Part shown: positions 58,472-64,000 of the stretch, piece after piece
Layout: the number at the start of each line of letters is the position of its first letter
How positions within the stretch are numbered: the first letter of the stretch is position 1
NCBI GenBank assembly: GCA_036265325.1
Contig: DATAPH010000088.1
Location: forward strand, 1-64,000
DNA: 64,000 nt
From: AC-51 sp036265325
Lineage (GTDB): Bacteria > Actinomycetota > UBA4738 > HRBIN12
Direction of reading: 5' to 3'
Notes under the pieces: generated by a model
The model's input: the letters and a program-made list of their open reading frames with translations, nothing else
What the model was told of the DNA's origin: nothing
Database searches by the model: none
Translations under genes and position numbers: made by a program

Positions 58472-58900
58472 CTATCCCCGGAACCCGACCACCTTGTGTG
58501 ACCCGTCACACAAGGGTTGCGACCGCGACGCGCCACAGCGGCACAGGGACACGCGATCGACGGGCGGGAGCGCACGGTCGCCGTACGTGACCGGCGGCCC
58601 GCCCGCGACGCGCAGGGGTCCATCGGGTTTGAGCGCGACCGCCGGGAGGCCGGCCGGATCCGGCACGTCCCAGCGGAAGGGCGCTGGCTCGGGCCCATCC
58701 GCAAGCTCTTCGTCGAAGCATGCGTACGGCGGTTCGCGATCGCAGAACGGCATCGCGTCCGAGCGTCCGCACCGACACAGCGCGCACGGATCGGGCGTCG
58801 CCAGCGGATCGACGACATGCTGCTCACCGTCGCGCCGGAGCGTCCCGACGGGCACATCTTCGACAAGCATTGGGCCGCCCGGCACGACGTGGATCCGCAT
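58472..58900 (-). CDS. CDGSH-type iron-sulfur protein with one degenerate motif
   Basis: A 142-residue protein with two CDGSH-like segments. The second, CRCGASRSQPLCDGSH, has the full 3-Cys/1-His set for a [2Fe-2S] cluster. The first, CRCGRSDAMPFCDREP, keeps the three cysteines but has Pro in place of the ligand His. Bacterial multi-CDGSH proteins have poorly known redox roles. The N-terminal part (IHVVPGGPMLVEDVPVG) is typical of these proteins. Confidence 0.85.
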   Translation of the reverse strand: MRIHVVPGGPMLVEDVPVGTLRRDGEQHVVDPLATPDPCALCRCGRSDAMPFCDREPPYACFDEELADGPEPAPFRWDVPDPAGLPAVALKPDGPLRVAGGPPVTYGDRALPPVDRVSLCRCGASRSQPLCDGSHKVVGFRG

Positions 58901-58923
58901 CGGAACACCGTACCTATGACTGC

Positions 58924-58929
58924 GATACT
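58924..58929 (+). promoter_or_regulatory. -10-like GATACT for the GntR gene
   Basis: GATACT ends 9 nt before the ATG at 58939 and lies in the 38-bp gap divergent to the CDGSH gene. Confidence 0.3.
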
Positions 58930-58938
58930 CGCGCCTCG

Positions 58939-59313
58939 ATGACCGCTCGGCTCCGCGTACAGATCCGTGACGGCGACGGGCCGCCGTATCGGCAGTTGAT
59001 CGACGGCGTTCGTCGCCAGATCGAGCGCGGCACGCTGCTCCCCGGTGACCGGATCCCGCCTGTGCGCACCCTCGCCCAGGAGCTCACGCTCGCGCCGAAC
59101 ACCGTCGCCAGGGCATATCGGGCGCTCGAGGAGGACGGTTGGATCCAGGGCCGCGGGCGCGCCGGGACGTTCGTGGCGGACCGGCTGCCCGAACAGCCGT
59201 CGGCGGTCGACGCCGCGCTTGCCTCCGCGGCGGACGACTACCTCCGACGCGCCGCACAACTCGGCGTCGACCGAGACGCCGCGATCCGGGCGCTCCGTCG
59301 GAGCACGTTCTAG
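58939..59313 (+). CDS. GntR-family regulator, YtrA type
   Basis: A 124-residue regulator. The winged helix (~12-80) reads PYRQLIDGVRRQIERGTLLPGDRIPPVRTLAQELTLAPNTVARAYRALEEDGWI, a standard GntR DNA-binding domain. Only ~40 residues of helical C-terminus follow, as in YtrA proteins. YtrA regulators usually sit next to ABC transporter genes; none adjoins this one, so its target is unclear. Confidence 0.9.
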   Translation: MTARLRVQIRDGDGPPYRQLIDGVRRQIERGTLLPGDRIPPVRTLAQELTLAPNTVARAYRALEEDGWIQGRGRAGTFVADRLPEQPSAVDAALASAADDYLRRAAQLGVDRDAAIRALRRSTF

Positions 59314-59375
59314 CGCGCGGCCCGTCCCGCCGGCGCATCGAGCGCCGCGTGCTCGACCCCGTCCGACCGCGGGCG

Positions 59376-59381
59376 TAGACT
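59376..59381 (+). promoter_or_regulatory. -10-like TAGACT for the helicase gene
   Basis: TAGACT ends 10 nt before the ATG. Confidence 0.4.
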
Positions 59382-59391
59382 CCTCGAACGC

Positions 59392-61422
59392 ATGTTCGAC
59401 GACCAGCTCAACCCCGAGCAACGCCTGGCGGCGACCTATGGCGAGGGCCCGCTCCTGATCGTCGCCGGCGCCGGCACGGGCAAGACGACGACGCTGGCCG
59501 CCCGGGTGACGACGCTGCTCGAGCGCGGCACCAGACCGGAGCGGATCCTGCTGCTGACGTTCAGCCGCCGCGCCGCGCGGGAGATGCTCGACCGCGCCGA
59601 GCGCGCAGGCCATCGCGAGGCCGGCCGGATCTGGGGCGGAACCTTCCACGCCGTCGCGAACCGCCTGTTGCGCGTGCACGCCCAGGCGCTCGTCCTCTCG
59701 CCGGCGTTCACCGTCCTCGACCAAGCGGACGGCGCCGACGTCATGAACCTCCTTCGCGACGAACTCGGCTACGCGGCGCGCACGAAGCGCTTCCCGCGGA
59801 AGGAGACGCTCGCGCAGATCCACTCGCGGGTCGTCAACGCGGGCGAGAAGCTCGACGTCGTCCTCGACCGCCACTACCCGTGGTGCACCGACGAAGCCGA
59901 CGGCATCCGCCAGATTTTCCGCGCTTACACGGCGCGCAAGCGTGAACAGCACACGCTCGACTACGACGACCTGCTGCTGTTCTGGAAGGCGCTCGCGAGC
60001 TCGCCGACCACCGGGCCACACGTGGCCGCGATGTTCGACCACATCCTGGTGGACGAGTACCAGGACACGAACGCGGTGCAGGCCGACATCCTGGAAGGCA
60101 TGCGGCCCGCGGGCACGCCGCAGAACCTCACCGTCGTCGGCGACGACGCGCAGGCGATCTACGGGTTCCGCGCCGCGACGGTGCACAACATCCTCGCGTT
60201 CCCCGAGCGGTTCCCCGACACGACGATCGTCAAGCTCGAACGCAACTATCGGTCGACCACGCCGATCCTCGACCTTTCGAACGCCGTCATCGCAGCATCG
60301 GCGCAACGGCACGAGAAGTCGTTGTGGACCGAGCGCACCGGCGGGGTGACCCCGACGCTGCAGGCGTGTCTCGACGAAGCGGGCCAGGCCGACGCCGTCT
60401 GCCGCGCCGTGCTCACGGCGCGCGAGCGCGGCACGCCGCTCAAGCATCAGGCCGTGCTGTTCCGAGCCGCGCACCATTCCGACGTGCTCGAGGTGGAACT
60501 CCTTCGCCGCAACATCCCGTTCGTGAAGTTCGGCGGCCTCAAGTTCCTCGAGGCCGCCCACGTGAAAGACGCGCTCGCGATGCTCCGCGTGCTCGAGAAC
60601 CCCCACGACGAGGTGGCGTGGTTCCGCGTCCTGCAACTTCCTGAAGGCATGGGGCCGGCGAGCGCCCGCGCGGTGATGGACCGCATCGGGGTGCGCCACG
60701 ATGACGGTCTCCGCCCAGTGGTCAACCTACTTGACCATGCGATCGAGGTGCCGAAGGGCAGCGGCGAGGGTGTGCAAGCGCTGCGCAGCGCCTTGGCCGG
60801 CTGTCTCGACGAGGTGGTCACGAGCCCAGCGGCCCAGCTCGAACGCATCCGGACGTACCTCGAGCCGGTGATCGCCCGGAAGTACGCATCCGCCGTCGCA
60901 CGGATCGCCGACCTCGACCAGCTGGCCCTGCTGGCTCGCGGCTACGAGCGGCGCGGCCGGTTCCTCGCGGAACTCACGCTGGACCCGCCGGCCGCGTCGA
61001 CCGACCTCGCCGGGCCGCCGAGCCTCGACGAGGACTATCTGATCTTGTCGACCATCCACTCCGCCAAGGGTCTCGAGTGGGACGCCGTCTATGTGATCCA
61101 TGCGACCGACGGCTGCATCCCGTCCGACATGGCGACCGGCGACGAGGACGAACTGGAAGAAGAGCGTCGGCTGCTCTACGTCGCGCTCACCCGCGCACGC
61201 GACGAGCTCGTGCTCACGTACCCGCAGCGCTACTACAAGCGGCAGAAGCCACGAGACGACGTCCACATGTACGCGGTCGTCTCACGCTTCCTCGACACCG
61301 GCGAGGTGCGACAGCACCTGGATGAGCGCGCGCCTGCGATCGACGTCCGCGAGGACGACGACGTGACCGCCGCGTCGGGCACCGCGAGCGTCGACGGATA
61401 TCTCGCCGACCTGTTCGGCTGA
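59392..61422 (+). CDS. UvrD/PcrA-like superfamily 1 DNA helicase
   Basis: A 676-residue 3'-5' helicase. Motifs in order: Q LNPEQRLAA, I GAGTGKTTT (26-34), Ia LLTFSRRAAREM, II ILVDEYQDTNAVQ, III VVGDDAQAIYGFRAA, IV LERNYRS, V STIHSAKGLEWDAVYVI, VI RRLLYVALTRARDELVLTYP. It is shorter than the housekeeping UvrD and has no nuclease domain. It contains the second copy of the 19-bp palindrome. Confidence 0.92.
   Translation: MFDDQLNPEQRLAATYGEGPLLIVAGAGTGKTTTLAARVTTLLERGTRPERILLLTFSRRAAREMLDRAERAGHREAGRIWGGTFHAVANRLLRVHAQALVLSPAFTVLDQADGADVMNLLRDELGYAARTKRFPRKETLAQIHSRVVNAGEKLDVVLDRHYPWCTDEADGIRQIFRAYTARKREQHTLDYDDLLLFWKALASSPTTGPHVAAMFDHILVDEYQDTNAVQADILEGMRPAGTPQNLTVVGDDAQAIYGFRAATVHNILAFPERFPDTTIVKLERNYRSTTPILDLSNAVIAASAQRHEKSLWTERTGGVTPTLQACLDEAGQADAVCRAVLTARERGTPLKHQAVLFRAAHHSDVLEVELLRRNIPFVKFGGLKFLEAAHVKDALAMLRVLENPHDEVAWFRVLQLPEGMGPASARAVMDRIGVRHDDGLRPVVNLLDHAIEVPKGSGEGVQALRSALAGCLDEVVTSPAAQLERIRTYLEPVIARKYASAVARIADLDQLALLARGYERRGRFLAELTLDPPAASTDLAGPPSLDEDYLILSTIHSAKGLEWDAVYVIHATDGCIPSDMATGDEDELEEERRLLYVALTRARDELVLTYPQRYYKRQKPRDDVHMYAVVSRFLDTGEVRQHLDERAPAIDVREDDDVTAASGTASVDGYLADLFG
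60719..60737. repeat. Intragenic 19-bp palindrome, copy 2 (in the helicase gene)
   Basis: TGGTCAACCTACTTGACCA, identical to 44713-44731 and followed by the same base. It again encodes VNLLDH with CTA CTT leucine codons, although HemD and the helicase are unrelated proteins. Confidence 0.8.
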
Positions 61423-61474
61423 GCACGCGGCGCGGCGCGCCGGACCGGAGGTGGATCGCCCGCCGTGCCGGCCG

Positions 61475-61489
61475 GGGAACTCAGTTCCC
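61475..61489. terminator. Hairpin at the AIM24 gene stop
   Basis: GGGAAC-TCA-GTTCCC: 6-bp stem whose 3-nt loop is exactly the stop codon of the AIM24-family gene (TGA on the minus strand). It faces the helicase gene end 53 nt away; may terminate either transcript. Confidence 0.4.
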
Positions 61490-62227
61490 GCCGAGCAGGT
61501 TCCCGACGATGTTCACGCCGCTCGAGTCGTTGTCGCCCGACGGCTGCGGCAAGTACGGCTGCAACGCGTGCGCAAGGTTGGCGATCGGCAACGTCTGCAG
61601 CCACACGCGCCCGGGGCCGGTCAGCGTCGCGAGGAACAGCCCCTCGCCGCCGAACAGCTTGTTCTTGATGCCGGGCATCATCTGCACGTCGAACGCCATC
61701 TGCGCCTGGAACATCCCGACGTGGCCGGGGTTCACGCGGAGGACCTCGCCGGGGGCGAGATCGAGCACGCGAACCTCGCCGTCGAGCTCGACCCAGGCCT
61801 GGCACGTGCCGCCGAGCTTCTGGAGGATGAATCCCTCGCCGCCGAAGATGCCGGCGCCGAGCTTCTTCTGGAAGCCGACCGTGAACTCGACGCCCTCGGT
61901 CGCGCAGAGGAAGCCGTTGCGCTGGATCATCAGCTCGCTGCCCGGCTGGACCTGCACCGGCAGGATCTGGCCGGGCATCTTCGTCGCGAACGAGACGGAG
62001 CCGACGCCGTTCTGCGAGCGGAACTCCGTCATGAAGATGCCGCCGCCGGCGACCGCGCGCTTGAGCACGCCCATAACGCCCTTGGCGCCCGCGGTCTGCG
62101 TGGTGGTGGCCATCTCGATCGACTGCGACATCCAGGACATCTCGCCGGCCTCGGACACGATCGCGTCGCCGGGGTTCAGCGTGACCTCCAGGACGGGCAG
62201 GACGGTGCCGTGGATCTGTGCGTCCAT
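61481..62227 (-). CDS. AIM24/TIGR00266 family protein
   Basis: A 248-residue beta-rich protein. LNPGDAIVSEAGEMSWMSQSIEM near the start, GGIFMTEFRSQNGVGSVSFA and GFILQKLGGTCQAWVELDGEVRVLDLAPGEVLRVNPGHVGMF are typical of this family. It is related to yeast AIM24; bacterial members have no firm role. GAGGAGG precedes the ATG. The C-terminus is Gly/Asn-rich. Confidence 0.88.
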   Translation of the reverse strand: MDAQIHGTVLPVLEVTLNPGDAIVSEAGEMSWMSQSIEMATTTQTAGAKGVMGVLKRAVAGGGIFMTEFRSQNGVGSVSFATKMPGQILPVQVQPGSELMIQRNGFLCATEGVEFTVGFQKKLGAGIFGGEGFILQKLGGTCQAWVELDGEVRVLDLAPGEVLRVNPGHVGMFQAQMAFDVQMMPGIKNKLFGGEGLFLATLTGPGRVWLQTLPIANLAHALQPYLPQPSGDNDSSGVNIVGNLLGGN

Positions 62228-62290
62228 CGCCAGGCCTCCTCTGGTGGGTCGTTCGGTCGGAACGATATCGGCATCGTCGGGCGGGACCCG

Positions 62291-62296
62291 TAGGCT
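62291..62296 (+). promoter_or_regulatory. -10-like TAGGCT for the HAD gene at 62306
   Basis: TAGGCT ends 9 nt before the ATG. Confidence 0.4.
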
Positions 62297-62305
62297 GACC
62301 GCTCG

Positions 62306-62959
62306 ATGCCGACCGCCTACCTACTGGACCTCTACGACACCCTCGCCCACGGCGACTGGATCTCCTGGCGGGAAGAGTTGGCGTCGCTCACCGGACTCTC
62401 GCAGGACCAGATCGGGGACGCCTACGAGCGCACCCGGGCCGCTCGGAACCGAGGCGAGTTCGAGTCGCCCGCCGGCGATGTGGCCGCGATCTTGGACGCC
62501 GCGGGTCTCGACGCGGACTTGGCCGAGCGGGTGCTCGAGGCCGAGACGGCGTTCGGGGACCGGATCGAGCTCTACGACGACGTGCTCCCGACATTGACGC
62601 GCATGCGCGACGCCGGCCACCCGACGGTCATCGTCAGCAACTGTTCGTGGGGAACGCGCGCAACCCTCGAGCGTGTCGGCTTGGACACGGCGTGCGACAA
62701 GGTGGTCCTTTCGTGCGAGGTCGGCGCACACAAGCCCGAGGCCGAGATCTACCGCACGGCGCTCGACGCGCTGGATGTCGCGCCGGCCGACGCGCTCTTC
62801 ATCGACGACCAGACGGCCTATTGCGACGGTGCCCGCTCGCTGGGCATCGACACGCGGCTGATCCAGCGGCCGACCGCGTCGCCGTTCGAAGGGTTCGCGC
62901 CGACGACGAACGGCCATACGGTGATCACCGGGTTGGCCGAGCTGCTCGACGCGGGCTAG
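62306..62959 (+). CDS. HAD-superfamily hydrolase (subfamily IA)
   Basis: A 217-residue hydrolase with a helical C1 cap. Motif I is LLDLYDTL (nucleophile Asp, with Tyr where Phe/Trp is common), motif II is IVSNCSW, the Lys is in GAHKPEAEIYRTAL and motif IV is LFIDDQTAYCDGAR. It resembles haloacid dehalogenase/phosphoglycolate phosphatase-type proteins; substrate not predictable. Confidence 0.85.
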   Translation: MPTAYLLDLYDTLAHGDWISWREELASLTGLSQDQIGDAYERTRAARNRGEFESPAGDVAAILDAAGLDADLAERVLEAETAFGDRIELYDDVLPTLTRMRDAGHPTVIVSNCSWGTRATLERVGLDTACDKVVLSCEVGAHKPEAEIYRTALDALDVAPADALFIDDQTAYCDGARSLGIDTRLIQRPTASPFEGFAPTTNGHTVITGLAELLDAG

Positions 62960-62963
62960 CCCT

Positions 62964-63641
62964 CTAGCAACAGTCGTCGATGCAGGCGGCGATCGGCTTG
63001 CGGATCCCCGTCACGAACGGCACCTCGACCTTCGTGAAGCGGCGCGCCTCGGTGTTCCGCAACAACCGGATCACGTCGACGATCGAGTCGAGTTTGGGCG
63101 ACTCGAACGCGAGGATCCATTCCCAGTCGCCGAGCCCGAACGCGCTCGTGGTGTTGCCGACCACCTCGGGGAACTCGCGGCCGGTCCCGCCGTGGGTGCG
63201 AAGCAGCTCGGCGCGCTCCTCGGACGGCAACAGGTACCAGTCCGCCGTCCGGACGAACGGGTACACGCACAGATAGTCCTGCGCCGGGTCCCCCTTGACG
63301 AAGGCCGGCGCGTGGTCCGGGCTGAACTCGGCGGGCTTGACCACACCCATGAAGGACCAGGCGAGGTCGAGATACGTCGCGATCTCCGTCCGGCGGAACT
63401 CGACGAGTGCGTGCTGGACGTCCTCGGCGGTCGGACCGACAAGCCAGAGCAGCAGATCGGCGTCCGCCCGGAAGCCGACCGTCGAGTACGAACCGCGAAG
63501 CGTGACGCCGTCGCCGAGCCGTTTGAAGAGGTCCTCCACCTCGCGGGTGGCGCGTGCACGGTCCTCGGGATCGGCGAACGCGGACCGGATCTCTGGGTCG
63601 GCGCGGAACACGGGATACAGGGCGTAGATCGTGTCTGTCAT
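62964..63641 (-). CDS. hemQ: Coproheme decarboxylase HemQ (chlorite dismutase family)
   Basis: A 225-residue protein of the Cld-like family that removes two propionates from coproheme to give heme b in Gram-positive bacteria. YALYPVFRADP at the start, LRGSYSTVGFRADADLLLWLVGPTAEDVQHALVEFRRTEI and YPFVRTADWYLLPSEERAELLRTHGG are typical. It ends in CIDDCC. The ATG overlaps the stop of the oxidase gene upstream (ATGA), the expected neighbour in the coproporphyrin-dependent pathway. Confidence 0.92.
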   Translation of the reverse strand: MTDTIYALYPVFRADPEIRSAFADPEDRARATREVEDLFKRLGDGVTLRGSYSTVGFRADADLLLWLVGPTAEDVQHALVEFRRTEIATYLDLAWSFMGVVKPAEFSPDHAPAFVKGDPAQDYLCVYPFVRTADWYLLPSEERAELLRTHGGTGREFPEVVGNTTSAFGLGDWEWILAFESPKLDSIVDVIRLLRNTEARRFTKVEVPFVTGIRKPIAACIDDCC

Positions 63642-64000
63642 GCGTGGACCTCCCGGTCGAGATATGCGGCGATCGCGTCGGCGGTCATACCCGCGCTGCG
63701 GACGCAGTCCGGGACGCCGACGCCGTCGAGCGACCGTCCACACACGAAGATACCCGGGGGGAGCTCGTAGCGGATCCGCTCGGCGCGCTCGAGATGCCCG
63801 ACCAGGTACTGCGGCATCGCACGCGGCCACCGCACGACGGCGGCGTCCTCGGGAGCGTCCGGCAAGGGCAAAAGCGCGGCGAGATGCCGGGCACACGCGT
63901 CGATCAGCGCGGCATCGTCGGCATCGAGGATGTCCTCCTCGCCGGCCGCGCCGACGAAACAGCGCAACACCGCACGGTCCCCGAACGACGGGTCGGGCCA
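63638..64000 (-). CDS. hemY: Coproporphyrinogen III / protoporphyrinogen oxidase, C-terminal part
   Basis: The last ~120 codons of a flavoprotein that continues beyond the window. AVLRCFVGAAGEED, VVRWPRAMPQYLVGHLERAERI and the FAD-binding end FVCGRSLDGVGVPDCVRSA are the well-conserved C-terminal features of HemY/CgoX-type oxidases. With hemQ next to it, coproporphyrinogen oxidase (CgoX) is the likelier activity. It lies upstream of hemQ and overlaps it by 4 nt. Confidence 0.9.
   Translation of the reverse strand, partial: WPDPSFGDRAVLRCFVGAAGEEDILDADDAALIDACARHLAALLPLPDAPEDAAVVRWPRAMPQYLVGHLERAERIRYELPPGIFVCGRSLDGVGVPDCVRSAGMTADAIAAYLDREVHA

Noticed and set aside
57808..60699. A 963-codon open frame antisense to msrA, gntR and the helicase gene
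   Set aside because: Composition is Arg/Gly/Val-rich shadow sequence with no domain; the opposite strand holds well-recognised genes with all their motifs.
1..64000. CRISPR arrays, insertion sequences with transposases, prophage modules or toxin-antitoxin pairs
   Set aside because: No regularly spaced repeats, transposase or integrase genes, structural phage genes or recognisable toxin-antitoxin pair were found on either strand.

Overview
The window comes from a high-GC Gram-positive chromosome, most likely a member of the Actinomycetota. The signs are GC-rich coding with many GTG starts and 4-nt stop/start overlaps, a deazaflavin (F420)-type Ddn oxidoreductase, polyprenol-phosphate-mannose chemistry, leuCD divergent from an IclR regulator, and the HemQ branch of heme synthesis. 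No species can be named from sequence alone. An unusual trait is an SRP RNA that appears to be the large, Alu-domain-bearing type.

Layout. 1-4.7 kb (minus): an envelope glycosylation operon with a DPM1-like polyprenol-phosphate mannose synthase, a GtrA flippase fused to an HPr-kinase-like P-loop domain, a GT39-type membrane glycosyltransferase and a secreted phosphoesterase cut by the window edge. 5-8.8 kb: MazG-like protein, GNAT, asd and lysC, GNAT. 8.9-14.4 kb: a complete peptide ABC importer operon (binding protein, two permeases, two ATPases). 14.4-16.1 kb: ECF sigma factor and a DUF4349 membrane protein. 16.1-19.4 kb (minus): DUF4272, recR, dnaX and the SRP RNA. 19.4-25.8 kb: small envelope proteins, a HAD phosphatase, GNATs, two tRNA-Ser genes, cupin, cNMP-binding protein, TadA and a zincin. 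25.8-28.8 kb: leuD-leuC divergent from IclR, with twin operators between them. 28.8-35 kb: aldo/keto reductase, two MFS exporters and a two-component system.

35.1-37.1 kb: a tRNA-Arg(ACG) gene with a 46-bp copy of its 3' half 1.9 kb downstream, bracketing a single DHA2-type MFS exporter. This is the footprint of a tRNA-targeted insertion that has no integrase. 37.1-41.3 kb: a tandem SagB-like nitroreductase coupled to a methyltransferase, Bcp peroxiredoxin, AHSA1 protein, a Nudix remnant and tRNA-Ser(GCT).

41.3-64 kb is rich in tetrapyrrole genes (hemA-hemC-hemD, hemB, hemL, and at the right edge hemQ and the end of the copro/protoporphyrinogen oxidase gene). Together they describe the C5 route to uroporphyrinogen III and the late oxidation/decarboxylation steps. 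They are separated by unrelated genes: P1 and M19 peptidases, speB, an LPG-synthase-like membrane protein, an APH(6)-like kinase, a beta-lactamase/2H-phosphoesterase fusion, a phytoene-desaturase-like oxidoreductase, msrA, a CDGSH protein, GntR, a UvrD-like helicase and AIM24.

Two window-wide signals stand out. Many genes have a TANNNT hexamer ending only 6-10 nt before the start codon, which suggests leaderless transcription. A 19-bp perfect palindrome occurs identically inside two unrelated genes (hemD and the helicase gene), using rare Leu codons.
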